Shown here piece by piece: positions 8,955-17,189 of a stretch of DNA of 64,000 bases. Below the pieces are notes generated by a model. It had not been told where the DNA came from and did no database searches. It saw only the letters and a program-made list of their open reading frames with translations. Each line of letters begins with the position of its first letter. Positions within the stretch are counted from its first letter, which is position 1. A program made the translations under genes and the position numbers. Source of the DNA: an uncultured Coriobacteriaceae bacterium (GTDB lineage: Bacteria; Actinomycetota; Coriobacteriia; Coriobacteriales; Atopobiaceae). The stretch is from positions 101,778 through 165,777 of the forward strand of contig CAOJNB010000002.1 of NCBI GenBank assembly GCA_948439405.1. Direction: 5' to 3'.

Positions 8955-9766
8955 GGCCGCTCCCCCGCCTCGATGCGGTCCAGCAGGCGGCGCAGGTCGC
9001 ACTGGACGCCGTGCTCCTCGTTCGTCTCGATCACGCGCTCGGCGACCTGCCTCACGCCGTAGAGGCCGTTGCCCATCACCACGGGGTGGCCCACGTAGCG
9101 CAGGATGTCGTAGTCGTTCATCGAGTCGCCGTACATCATCACCTCGTCGGGCGTCAGCAGGTAGTGGCGGATCACCTTGCGGATGCCGCTCGACTTGGAG
9201 ACGTGCTTGGGCATGTAGTCGATGCCGCGGCTGCCCGTCCACGCGAACGTCCAGATGTCACCGAGCTCGACGCCCAGGGCGTAGACGATGTCGGGGACGA
9301 CGGAGACGTCCTCGCTCAGGATCACGCCGTTGAAGATCGCGGCCTCGGGCCCGGGGACCTTGTTGAGGTACACGTCGTTGTCCGGGCCGGGGCGCCGCGG
9401 CAGGCGCTCGAACTTCTGCGGCGGGTCGAAGCAGTAGGCCACGTCGCCGGCGCGCGCGAGCAGGTGCAGGCAGTCGAACTGGTTGACCACCTCGCCCAGG
9501 GCGAGCAGGGCCTCGTGGCTGTAGAGCTCGCGGGAGATGAGCCTCCCGTCCACGTAGACCTCGGCGCCGTTGGAGCAGACGAAGTCCATCTCGTCCGCGA
9601 TGGGCGCGAACACGTCCGCGAGCTCCGCGAAGCGCCTCCCCGAGCTCGCCGCGAAGTGGATGCCGTGGCGGCGCAGCTCGTGGACGAGCTCGAAGGTCTC
9701 GGCGGGGACGTGGAGGGGCCGGTCGAAGAGCGTCCCGTCCATGTCGGTCGCGATCAGCTTGATCAT
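8951..9766 (-). CDS. Cof-type HAD-IIB phosphatase (array member 7 of 8)
   Basis: A 271-residue paralogue with intact motifs: DMDGTLFDRP, where Phe replaces the usual Leu after GTL; SSGRRFA; VSKSSGIRKV; and MYGDSMNDYD. The cap contains a Pro/Arg-rich loop (RLPRRPGPDND). The C-terminus is GVQCDLRRLLDRI, the array's shared tail with an unusual Cys. Its ATG overlaps the upstream stop (ATGA), with a G-rich ribosome site 5' of it, so translation is probably coupled. It is a likely soluble cytoplasmic Mg-dependent phosphatase of unknown substrate. Confidence 0.93.
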   Translation of the reverse strand: MIKLIATDMDGTLFDRPLHVPAETFELVHELRRHGIHFAASSGRRFAELADVFAPIADEMDFVCSNGAEVYVDGRLISRELYSHEALLALGEVVNQFDCLHLLARAGDVAYCFDPPQKFERLPRRPGPDNDVYLNKVPGPEAAIFNGVILSEDVSVVPDIVYALGVELGDIWTFAWTGSRGIDYMPKHVSKSSGIRKVIRHYLLTPDEVMMYGDSMNDYDILRYVGHPVVMGNGLYGVRQVAERVIETNEEHGVQCDLRRLLDRIEAGERP

Positions 9767-10626
9767 GCACGCGCCCCCTCGCTCGCGTCGAACGCGGGGA
9801 CGCCGCTCCCGCCGGCGCGGATGTCGTCGATCACGCGGCGCAGGTCGCGCTGGACGCCGTGCTCCAGGTTGGACTCGACCACGCGCTCCGAGACCTGCTT
9901 CGGCGGGTAGAAGGCGTTCGCGACGACCGTGGGGTGCCCCACCTCGCGCAGGATCTCGTAGTCGTTCATCGAGTCGCCGTAGGCCATGACCTCGTCCGCG
10001 GAGAGCCCGTAGTGCGCCATCACCTTCGCGATGCCGGTGGCCTTGGTGATCCCCTTCGTCGAGAAGTCCATCCCGACGTTCGTGTAGTTGAACGTGAACA
10101 GGTCGCCGAGCTCGAGGTTGAGCACGTAGGCGAAGTCCTGGATCTCGTGCGGCAGCTCGGTGATGAACCAGCCAGTCGTCACCCGCTCGCCCGGGCGCGG
10201 CACGCGGCGCTGGGCGTGGACGAGGTCGCCGTCGTTGCGGGTCTCGAGCAGCGGGAGCAGGCGGTCGAACTTCTCCTGCGTGTCGTCGCAGCACAGGATC
10301 CCCTCCTCGGAGGCGAGGAAGAGGTGGTGCGCGTCGAACAGGTTCGTCACCTCCGCCACGCGGCGCACGGCCTCGACCGAGTAGAACTCCTCCTGCAGGC
10401 ACTCGCCCGCCACGTAGACCTCGGCGCCGTTCGCGCACACGTAGTCCATCTCGTCGGCGACGGGCGCGAAGTTGTCCAGCAGCAGCGGGTGGTCGCGCCC
10501 CGAGCTCACGCAGAAGCGCACGCCGACCTCCGCGAGCTCGCGGATGAGGCCGAAGGTCTCGGGCGGGACGAGCCCCTCGCCGTCGAGCAGCGTGCCGTCC
10601 ATGTCGCAGGCGATCAGCTTGATCAT
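9763..10626 (-). CDS. Cof-type HAD-IIB phosphatase (array member 6 of 8)
   Basis: A 287-residue paralogue. Catalytic signatures are DMDGTLLDGEG, VSSGRDHP, ITKATGIAKV and AYGDSMNDYE. The cap region is His- and Asn-rich (LFDAHHLFLA), unlike members 7 and 8. The end reads GVQRDLRRVIDDIRAGG plus about 12 extra residues. It starts with ATG in a 4-nt overlap with member 5, preceded by GGGAGGGA, a good ribosome site inside the upstream gene. Confidence 0.93.
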   Translation of the reverse strand: MIKLIACDMDGTLLDGEGLVPPETFGLIRELAEVGVRFCVSSGRDHPLLLDNFAPVADEMDYVCANGAEVYVAGECLQEEFYSVEAVRRVAEVTNLFDAHHLFLASEEGILCCDDTQEKFDRLLPLLETRNDGDLVHAQRRVPRPGERVTTGWFITELPHEIQDFAYVLNLELGDLFTFNYTNVGMDFSTKGITKATGIAKVMAHYGLSADEVMAYGDSMNDYEILREVGHPTVVANAFYPPKQVSERVVESNLEHGVQRDLRRVIDDIRAGGSGVPAFDASEGARA

Positions 10627-11513
10627 GCGGTCCCTCCCGAGCTCGCGACGGAGCCCGAGCCCGTCCCGATGGCCGTGGGCGGCAGGGTGAAGTCGACGAG
10701 CCCGTCGCCGCCCGCACGGATGTCGTCGATGATGCGGCGCATGTCGCGCTGGACGCCGTGCTCGAGGTTCGTCTCGATCACGCGCTCGGCGATCTGGTAG
10801 GCGCCGTAGAGCGCGTTTCCCACCACGACGGGATGGCCCACGTAGCGCAGCATGTCGTAGTCGTTCATCGCGTCGCCGTAGGCGACGGCCTCGTCGCGGC
10901 GGATCCCGTGGTGGCGCAGGACCTTGCGCAGGCCCGTCGCCTTGTTCACCGTCTTCGGGGTGAAGTCGATCGCCACCATGCCGGTGCGCTGGAACACGAA
11001 GCGGTCGCCCATCTCCATGTTGAGCACGTAGGCGAGGTCCACGATCTGCTCGGGGTCGCTGCACACGCATACGCCGAGGATGAGCTCGGAGCCAGGCGGC
11101 GGGGTCCCCGGGGTGTAGGTGGTCCAGCCGCCGTGCACCTCGAGGAAGCGGGCGTACTTGTCCGGGTCGTCGTCCAGGCAGTACGACGTCTCCTCGGTCG
11201 CGCAGGTGAGGTGCAGGCAGTCGAACTGGTTCACCACGTCGGCGAGCTGCATGAGGTCGTCGCGGGAGAAGAACTCCTTGTCGACGAGCTCGTCGCCCAC
11301 GTAGATGGAGGTGCCGTTGGAGGCGACGTAGTCGATCTTGTCGGCGACGGGGGCGAACAGCTCCTGGAGCGTGCCGACGCGCCTGCCCGAGCTCACGCAG
11401 AAGCGGACCCCCAGGTCGTACAGCTCCTCGATGAGCCCGATCGTCTCCTCGGGCAGCCGCGAGCTGGACTCGAGCAGCGTCCCGTCCATGTCACAGGCGA
11501 TGAACCTGATCAC
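10623..11513 (-). CDS. Cof-type HAD-IIB phosphatase (array member 5 of 8)
   Basis: At 296 residues this is the longest member, because a Gly/Ser/Thr-rich tail follows the shared GVQRDMRRIIDDIRAGGDG end. The motifs are DMDGTLLESSS, SSGRRVG, VNKATGLRKV and AYGDAMNDYD, with Ala for Ser in the fourth. The start is GTG at 11513 in a GTGA overlap with member 4, and GGGAGG sits 7 nt upstream. No ATG lies near enough to compete. Confidence 0.92.
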   Translation of the reverse strand: MIRFIACDMDGTLLESSSRLPEETIGLIEELYDLGVRFCVSSGRRVGTLQELFAPVADKIDYVASNGTSIYVGDELVDKEFFSRDDLMQLADVVNQFDCLHLTCATEETSYCLDDDPDKYARFLEVHGGWTTYTPGTPPPGSELILGVCVCSDPEQIVDLAYVLNMEMGDRFVFQRTGMVAIDFTPKTVNKATGLRKVLRHHGIRRDEAVAYGDAMNDYDMLRYVGHPVVVGNALYGAYQIAERVIETNLEHGVQRDMRRIIDDIRAGGDGLVDFTLPPTAIGTGSGSVASSGGTA

Positions 11514-12352
11514 GCGAGGCCTCCCGTCCCCCCGAGCCCGTCGCCGCCGGCGCGGATGTCGTCGAGCATCCGCCGCATGTCGCGCTGCACGCCGTGGTCG
11601 ACGTTCGAGGCGATGACGCGCTCGGCGAGCTCCTTGATCTGGTCGTACGCGTTCTCGACCGCCGTGGGGTGCCCCGCGTGGTCGAAGAGGAACTGGTCGT
11701 TCATCGAGTCGCCGTAGGCGACGACCTCGTCGGCGGCCACGCCCCTGGCCTCCATCACGAGCTGGAGCCCCGTGGCCTTCGAGACGCCGCGCGGCACGAC
11801 GTCCAGCACGGGCTTCTCGAGCGCCAGGAAGTGGAAGACGTCGCCCATCTCGGCCTCGAGCTCGTCGGCCGCGGCGAGGACGTCGGTGTCCGCGGGGCAG
11901 AACAGCGCGCAGGCGACCATGTCGACCCCCTCGGGGGGCGGGCCCTCGAGCACGCGGCGGGCCGACCAGCCCCACTCCGCGCGCTCGGACTCGGTGACGG
12001 CGCCGTCCACGACGTACTCGCGCCCGTCGCTGCCCACCGCGTTCAGGTGGAAGCCGGGGTGGCGGGCGGCCGCGAGCGCGGCGAGGCGCCCCACCTCCCC
12101 CGCGTCGTAGGGATGGCGGGCGAGGACCTCGCCGCCCGCGGAGACGAAGGTCCCGTTGGCGCACACGAGGTCGACGCAGTCCGCGATCGGCTCCACGAGC
12201 CTGCGCACGAACGAGGCGGCGCGCCCCGAGCACACGCAGAAGCCCACGCCCACCTCGGCGAGCTCGCGGACGAGCCCGTACGTCTCGGGCGGGACCTGGC
12301 TGCGCTCGTCGAGCAGCGTGCCGTCCATGTCGGTCGCGACGAGCCTGATCAC
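11510..12352 (-). CDS. Cof-type HAD-IIB phosphatase (array member 4 of 8)
   Basis: A 280-residue paralogue with the most divergent cap: it is Ala- and acid-rich (for example FLALEKPVLDVVPRG before the catalytic Lys). Motifs remain intact: DMDGTLLDERS, VCSGRAAS, VSKATGLQLV and AYGDSMNDQF, where Gln replaces the Tyr found in most members. The GTG start at 12352 forms a GTGA overlap with member 3 and has GGGGGAGG upstream. The divergent cap next to a conserved core fits a duplicated enzyme that has changed substrate. Confidence 0.92.
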   Translation of the reverse strand: MIRLVATDMDGTLLDERSQVPPETYGLVRELAEVGVGFCVCSGRAASFVRRLVEPIADCVDLVCANGTFVSAGGEVLARHPYDAGEVGRLAALAAARHPGFHLNAVGSDGREYVVDGAVTESERAEWGWSARRVLEGPPPEGVDMVACALFCPADTDVLAAADELEAEMGDVFHFLALEKPVLDVVPRGVSKATGLQLVMEARGVAADEVVAYGDSMNDQFLFDHAGHPTAVENAYDQIKELAERVIASNVDHGVQRDMRRMLDDIRAGGDGLGGTGGLA

Positions 12353-13191
12353 GCCGGGGCCTCCCCCGTGCCGAGCCCGTCGCCGCCGGCGCGGAGGTCG
12401 GCGAGGATGCGGGCCATGTCGCGCTGGACGCCGTGCTCGGCGTTGGTCTCCACGACCCGCTCCGCGAGGGCCTTGAGCTCGTCGAGCGCGTTGCCGACGG
12501 CGCGCGGGTGGCCGGCGCAGGCGAACAGGTCACAGTCGTTCATCGCGTCGCCGTAGGCCACGACCTCGTCGCGGGAGAGCCCGTGCGCCTCGAGCACGCG
12601 GGAGAGCCCGGTGCGCTTGGAGACGCCCTTCGGCGTCGCGTCCACGATGGGGACGCCCAGACGGTGGAAGTCGAACACGTCGCCCATCGCGTCGTTGAGG
12701 AAGGCCTCCGCCTCGGAGAGGTCCGCCTGCACGGAGGAGAACATCTCGCAGGACAGCACCCCCACGTCCGCCGGCGGCGGGCCGATCAGGGTGGTGTGCT
12801 CGGGCCAGGCCCGGAAGAAGGCGTCGACGTCGTCGTCCGTGCGCGTCACGAGGTGGTAGTTGCCGTCCGTCCCGCCGAGGCAGGGGTGCAGCATCGGGTA
12901 GCGCTCGAACACGATGCCGAAGAGCTCGTCGAGCGCCGCGCGGTCGAAGGTGTCGCGCACGAGCGGCTCGCCGGCCACGGTCACGTGGGTGCCGTTGGCG
13001 CACACCATGTCGATCTCGTCGAGCACGGACTCCACGAGCGGCAGAGCGGAGTGGGGCGGACGCCCCGAGCACACGCAGAAGCGCACGCCGACCTCCGCCA
13101 GCTCGCGGATGAGGTCGAAGGTCTCCGGCGGGACGCGGCTCTCCTCGTCGAGCAGCGTGCCGTCCAGGTCCGTCGCGACGAGCCGGATCAC
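12349..13191 (-). CDS. Cof-type HAD-IIB phosphatase (array member 3 of 8)
   Basis: A 280-residue paralogue. It is the only member with DLDGTLLDEE rather than DMDG as motif I. The others are VCSGRPPH, VSKRTGLSRV and AYGDAMNDCD. The N-terminal 40 residues closely match member 6 (RELAEVGVRFCV), so gene conversion or recent duplication of the core is likely. The GTG start overlaps member 2 by 4 nt. Its ribosome site (GGGGCC) is weaker than at other junctions. Confidence 0.92.
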   Translation of the reverse strand: MIRLVATDLDGTLLDEESRVPPETFDLIRELAEVGVRFCVCSGRPPHSALPLVESVLDEIDMVCANGTHVTVAGEPLVRDTFDRAALDELFGIVFERYPMLHPCLGGTDGNYHLVTRTDDDVDAFFRAWPEHTTLIGPPPADVGVLSCEMFSSVQADLSEAEAFLNDAMGDVFDFHRLGVPIVDATPKGVSKRTGLSRVLEAHGLSRDEVVAYGDAMNDCDLFACAGHPRAVGNALDELKALAERVVETNAEHGVQRDMARILADLRAGGDGLGTGEAPA

Positions 13192-14039
13192 GACTTGGCC
13201 CCGAAGCGCAGCGTCTTGCTCCCGTCGCCGCCGGCGCGCATCTCCTCGAGCAGGCGCTTCATGTCGCGCTGGACGCCGCGCTCGAGGTTCGACTCGATGA
13301 TGCGGGTCGCGACCTGCTTGGGCGCGTACAGCGCGTTCGCCATGGCCGTGGGGTGGCCGACGATGCGGAAGATGTCGTAGTCGTTCATCGAGTCGCCGTA
13401 GGCGATGGCCTCCTCGGGATACACGTCGTAGTGCTCGAGCACCTGCTGGATGCCCGTGGCCTTGTTCACGTGCGCCGGCATGAAGTCGATGGACTGCCCG
13501 TCGGTGGGCGCGAAGGTGAAGTCGCGGCCCATCTCGAGGTTGAGCAGGTAGGCGATGTCCATGATCGACTCGTCGGAGTCGCAGGCCACGCTCGCGGTGA
13601 GGATGTTGGTGGTGGGGGGCGGCACGGCGGGGGTCGGGTAGAAGTTCCACTGCCGCCCGACGGTGCGCCGGAAGCGCAGCGCCTTGGCCGGGCTGTCCAG
13701 CAGGAAGGGCTGGTCGTGCTCGTCGTGCACCGTCACGTGCAGGGAGTCGAAGCCCTCGCACAGGTCGCGCAGGCGCATGAGCGCCTCGTAGCTGAACAGC
13801 TCGCGGTCGGTCGTGACGCCCTCGATGACGACGTGGCAGCCGTTGGAGCAGACGAAGTCCATCTCGTGGGCGACGGGGCGGAACAGCTCGTAGAGGAACA
13901 GGTAGGGACGGCCGGAGCTCACGACGAAGCGCACGCCCTCGGTCCACAGGTCGTGGATGAGCTCGAAGGTGCCCTCGGGCACCTGGCTGTTCTCGTCGAG
14001 CAGGGTGCCGTCCATGTCGGAGGCGATCAGTCGGATCAT
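13188..14039 (-). CDS. Cof-type HAD-IIB phosphatase (array member 2 of 8)
   Basis: A 283-residue paralogue with DMDGTLLDENS, VSSGRPYL, VNKATGIQQV and AYGDSMNDYD. Catalytic Lys and C-terminal motif are closest to member 1 (both KATGIQQV). Its ATG follows the TAG of member 1 with no gap at all, the only junction in the array without an overlap. The end is GVQRDMKRLLEEMRAGGDG plus a short basic tail. Confidence 0.93.
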   Translation of the reverse strand: MIRLIASDMDGTLLDENSQVPEGTFELIHDLWTEGVRFVVSSGRPYLFLYELFRPVAHEMDFVCSNGCHVVIEGVTTDRELFSYEALMRLRDLCEGFDSLHVTVHDEHDQPFLLDSPAKALRFRRTVGRQWNFYPTPAVPPPTTNILTASVACDSDESIMDIAYLLNLEMGRDFTFAPTDGQSIDFMPAHVNKATGIQQVLEHYDVYPEEAIAYGDSMNDYDIFRIVGHPTAMANALYAPKQVATRIIESNLERGVQRDMKRLLEEMRAGGDGSKTLRFGAKS

Positions 14040-14840
14040 CTAGCCCTCCAGACCCTCGAGGACGCGCCGCATCTCCTGCTGGACGCTGTGGTCCTTGTTC
14101 GACCCGATGATGCGCTCCGAGATCTGCTTGACGGCGTAGCGCGCGTTCTCCATCGCGACCGGGTGCCCCACCAGGCGCAGGATCTCGTAGTCGTTCATCG
14201 AGTCGCCGAAGGCCATGACCTCGTCGGGGACGATGCCGTAGTGGTCCATGACCTGCTGGATGCCGGTGGCCTTGGAGACGTAGCGCGGCATGACGTCGAT
14301 CCAGCGGACGTCGGAGGGGGCGAAGCGGAACGAGTCGCCCAGCTCGCGGTCGAGCGCGTAGGCCATGTCCATGAGGTAGTCGGCGTCGTCGCAGTAGATC
14401 GAGCCCTTGAGGATGTTGACCTCGGGACCGGGCACCACGTTCACGCGGACCTCGTTGCGCAGGTCCTTGTCGAGCGCGCGCTCGAACTTGTCGAGGTCGT
14501 CGAGCAGGTAGGAGCGCGTGCGGTCGTTGACCATGAGGTGCAGGCAGTCGAACATCTGCACGACGCGCTCGAGCTTCATGACCGCCTTGTGGGAGTAGAT
14601 CTCGCGGTCGATCATCTGGCCCTGGACGTAGACCTGGCAGCCGTTGGAGGCGACGAAGTCCATGTCCTCGATGACCGGCTCGAAGAACTCGCACAGCGTG
14701 TCGTAGCGCCGCCCCGAGGTGACGACGAAGTTGACGCCCCTCTCCTTGAGGGCGCGGATGAGGTCGAACGTCTCGGGCGGCACCTTGCTGTCCTCGTCGA
14801 GCAGGGTTCCGTCCATGTCGGAGCAGATCAGCTTAATCAT
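14040..14840 (-). CDS. Cof-type HAD-IIB phosphatase (array member 1 of 8, operon-first)
   Basis: A 266-residue founder position gene, the shortest member, ending cleanly at SVQQEMRRVLEGLEG without the glycine tail. Its motifs are DMDGTLLDEDS, VTSGRRYD, VSKATGIQQV and AFGDSMNDYE. The ATG at 14840 is preceded by GGGAGGGA about 12 nt upstream. It is transcribed away from the PTS EIIA gene at 14941, from the only intergenic space in front of the array, so this spacer is the likely promoter for all eight genes. Confidence 0.93.
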   Translation of the reverse strand: MIKLICSDMDGTLLDEDSKVPPETFDLIRALKERGVNFVVTSGRRYDTLCEFFEPVIEDMDFVASNGCQVYVQGQMIDREIYSHKAVMKLERVVQMFDCLHLMVNDRTRSYLLDDLDKFERALDKDLRNEVRVNVVPGPEVNILKGSIYCDDADYLMDMAYALDRELGDSFRFAPSDVRWIDVMPRYVSKATGIQQVMDHYGIVPDEVMAFGDSMNDYEILRLVGHPVAMENARYAVKQISERIIGSNKDHSVQQEMRRVLEGLEG

Positions 14841-14880
14841 GATGCGTCGCGTCCCTCCCGCTGGTCCCTATGACAATGCA

Positions 14881-14896
14881 ATACCAGTACTAGTAT
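14881..14896. promoter_or_regulatory. Palindrome between the HAD array and PTS EIIA genes
   Basis: ATACCAGTACTAGTAT is a 16-bp inverted repeat with 14 of 16 positions symmetric, in the 100-bp divergent spacer. On the minus strand it falls between TTTCAG and TATTGC, which are 17 nt apart, a plausible -35/-10 pair for the phosphatase operon. On the plus strand TAGTAT could be a -10 for the EIIA gene. It is a candidate operator for a regulator acting on both genes; no regulator is encoded beside it. Confidence 0.45.
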
Positions 14897-14940
14897 CCCA
14901 CTGAAATACCCCACGCCGACCACCCACATCGAGGAGCGAG

Positions 14941-15438
14941 ATGCGCACGAGCCGCCACGTGATCGCGAGCCCCGTCTCGGGCACGGGCGTCCCCCTCGAG
15001 GAGGTTGACGACGCGGTCCTCTCCTCCGGCGTGCTCGGCGAGGGATGGGCCGTCGAGCCGCGCGACGGGACGGTGCTCGCCCCGATTGACGGCGTGGTCA
15101 CCCGGATGGCCCGCACCAAGCACGCCTTCTGCATGCGCGGCGACGACGGGACCGAGGTCCTCGTCCACATCGGCATCGACACCGTCCGGCTCGGGGGCGC
15201 CCCCTTCGAGGCCCTCGCGCACGAGGGCGACCGGCTGCCGACGGGAGGGCCGGTCCTCTCCGCCGACCTCGACGAGATTCGCGGGGCGGGGCTCTCCGCC
15301 CTCACCGCCGTGATCGTGTGCGGCGACGAGGACGAGCGCGTCGACGTGGTCGCAGCCCCCGGCGGCGACGTGCGCGCCGGCCGGCCGCTGATCGAGGTGC
15401 GCCGCGCCGCCGAGGGCGGCCGGGGGCGGGGCCACTAG
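14941..15438 (+). CDS. PTS glucose-type EIIA domain protein (Crr-like)
   Basis: A 165-residue stand-alone EIIA of the glucose/N-acetylglucosamine family, which takes phosphate from HPr and passes it to an EIIB. The typical beta-rich core is present: residues 39-56 carry the EPRDGTVLAPIDG motif. H61 (TKHAF) matches the partner histidine and H76 (VLVHIGIDTV) the phosphorylated one. No EIIB or EIIC lies nearby, so it must serve a permease elsewhere or act in regulation. The ATG has GAGGAG just upstream. The last 4 nt overlap the 3' end of the convergent peptidase gene. Divergence from the phosphatase array suggests a shared link to sugar-phosphate metabolism, which is an inference. Confidence 0.9.
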   Translation: MRTSRHVIASPVSGTGVPLEEVDDAVLSSGVLGEGWAVEPRDGTVLAPIDGVVTRMARTKHAFCMRGDDGTEVLVHIGIDTVRLGGAPFEALAHEGDRLPTGGPVLSADLDEIRGAGLSALTAVIVCGDEDERVDVVAAPGGDVRAGRPLIEVRRAAEGGRGRGH

Positions 15439-16682
15439 GCCCCCTGCGGCACGGCGAAGCGCGCCACGAGGCGCTCCAGCATGTCCACCTGCAGCTCGAG
15501 CGCCCTCACCGGGACGAACTCGCGCACCGAGTGGAAGCACAGCCCGCCGGTCCCGAGGTTGGGGCAGGGCAGCCCGCGCTCGGAGAGCTGGGAGCCGTCC
15601 GTGCCGCCGCGCACCGGGCGCACCACCGGCTCCACGCCGACGTCGTGGCAGGCCGCGAGCGCGTTGTCGACGAGGAACATGCGGCCGGAGAGCGCGGACG
15701 CCATGTTGCGGTACTGGTCGCGCACCTCGACCTCGACGCGCGCCGTCGGGTGGGCCGCGCGCACGGCGTCCGCCGCGCGCCCGAGCGCCGCCTTGCGGCC
15801 CGCGAGCACCTCGTCGTCGAAGTCGCGCAGGATGTAGCGGGCGCGCACGCAGCCGTCGTCGCCCTGGACCGACAGGCAGTGGAAGAAGCCCTCGCGGCCC
15901 TCGGCCAGCTCGGGGCGCTCGCCGGCGGGCAGCGCGGCGTCGAACTCGCGGAACAACGAGGTCGCGTTCACCATGACGCCCTTCGCCGCGCCTGGGTGCG
16001 TCTGCACGCCGCGCAGCGTGACCGTGGCCTCCGCGGCGCTGAAGGTCTCCCAGGAGACCTCCCCGACCTCGTTGCCGTCGACGGTGTAGGCCCACGCGGC
16101 GCCGAAGGCGTCGAGGTCGAGCAGGGCGGCGCCGTGGCCGATCTCCTCGTCCGGGACGAAGGCCACCCTGAGCGCGGGGTGCGGGAGCGAGGGGTCGGCG
16201 ACGAGGCGGGCGAGCAGCGCGCAGATCCCCGCGACGCCGGCCTTGTCGTCGGCGCCGAGCAGGGTGGTGCCGTCGCTGCAGATCAGGTCCTCGCCGACCA
16301 GGTCGTCGAGCTGCGGGCACTCGGCGGGCGAGACGGAGACGGGCCGGCCCCCGGGCGCGCCCACGACGAGGTCGCCTCCCTCGTAGCGCACCACGTGCGG
16401 CCGGACGGGGCCTCCCGGCACGCCGGGGACGGTGTCGACGTGGGCGATGAGCCCGAGCGCGGGCAGGTCGCACGCCTGCGGCGAGGCGGGAAGCGACGCC
16501 GTCACGTAGGCGTGCCCGTCGCGCCGGACGTCCTCGAGGCCCAGCTCCAGGAGCTCGCGCTCGAGCAGGCGCGCCATGTCGTGCTGCTCGGGGGTGGACG
16601 GGGTCCCTCCCTCCCCCGCCTCCGAGTCCGAGCTCGACGGGACCTGCACGTACCTCAGGAATCGCTCGACGACGTCCGACAT
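15435..16682 (-). CDS. pepT: Peptidase T (tripeptide aminopeptidase)
   Basis: A 415-residue M20 family zinc peptidase that removes the N-terminal residue of tripeptides in the cytoplasm. Visible signatures are LIAHVDTVPG (metal His and catalytic Asp, about residue 80), LLGADDKAGVAG (bridging Asp, about 140), PDEEIGHGA (catalytic and metal Glu, about 175) and the dimerisation domain with RGVQTHPGAAKG. The length is normal for PepT. The ATG at 16682 has AAGGGAG 6 nt upstream. The gene converges with the EIIA gene and overlaps its stop. Confidence 0.95.
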   Translation of the reverse strand: MSDVVERFLRYVQVPSSSDSEAGEGGTPSTPEQHDMARLLERELLELGLEDVRRDGHAYVTASLPASPQACDLPALGLIAHVDTVPGVPGGPVRPHVVRYEGGDLVVGAPGGRPVSVSPAECPQLDDLVGEDLICSDGTTLLGADDKAGVAGICALLARLVADPSLPHPALRVAFVPDEEIGHGAALLDLDAFGAAWAYTVDGNEVGEVSWETFSAAEATVTLRGVQTHPGAAKGVMVNATSLFREFDAALPAGERPELAEGREGFFHCLSVQGDDGCVRARYILRDFDDEVLAGRKAALGRAADAVRAAHPTARVEVEVRDQYRNMASALSGRMFLVDNALAACHDVGVEPVVRPVRGGTDGSQLSERGLPCPNLGTGGLCFHSVREFVPVRALELQVDMLERLVARFAVPQGA

Positions 16683-16854
16683 GGCCGCTCCCTTCGCGGG
16701 CGGACCTGTCCGCCCGCCCTCCGCGCGTTCTCTCCGCCCAGATGATAGGCGTCCCGGAGCAGCGAGGGCCCCGCCCGCCGGGTCCCCGCCAGCCGGATCC
16801 CCGACCGCCGTGTCCTATTCGTTGGGTCTTATCCGCCTGGCCTAGGTCTTCCTC

Positions 16855-17024
16855 TCGATCCCTTGCATGCGACCTGCGGTTTTGGAGGGCGAATCCGTGC
16901 GTGCGCACAAGTCCTGCCGCTCGCCGTCTGCCCGCATCCGCCCGCGAAACTCCCGCCAACTTGTGCGAGCGCACGGATTCGACCCGCAAACGCCCAGTTG
17001 GCGCGTACACGACCGAAAGGAAGA
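16855..17024. repeat. Family 2 long palindromic repeat, copy A
   Basis: A 22-nt arm at 16891-16912 is inverted at 16959-16980 with 20 of 22 matches, and looser outer arms extend the symmetry (CTTCCTCTCG at the left edge against CGAAAGGAAG at the right). The centre is about 46 nt. The left arm (GCGACCTGCGG, TTTGGAGGGCGAATCCGTGC) is repeated in copy B at 27815-27990. It lies between the divergent pepT and ATP-grasp genes. The remaining gap holds a C-rich tandem repeat and the TAGAAT (17129-17134) candidate -10 of the ATP-grasp gene. Confidence 0.75.
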
Positions 17025-17029
17025 CACAA

Positions 17030-17063
17030 CCCCCCTGCCCCCTGCCCCCTGCCCCTGCCCCCT
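17030..17063. repeat. CCCCCTG tandem repeat
   Basis: Four to five head-to-tail units of CCCCCTG, one lacking a C, lie immediately after the family 2 palindrome and before the ATP-grasp promoter region. It is a short low-complexity repeat open to slippage. Confidence 0.7.
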
Positions 17064-17189
17064 CGGGCACCCCTTCGCCATCCGACGCGCCGCCTGGTGA
17101 CGCCTGCGGCCGCGACGTGCCTGACGGCTAGAATCGGTGGTGCGGGGGTCGGCGCCGCGCCCCGCACCGACCACAGAGGAGGCACCAGC

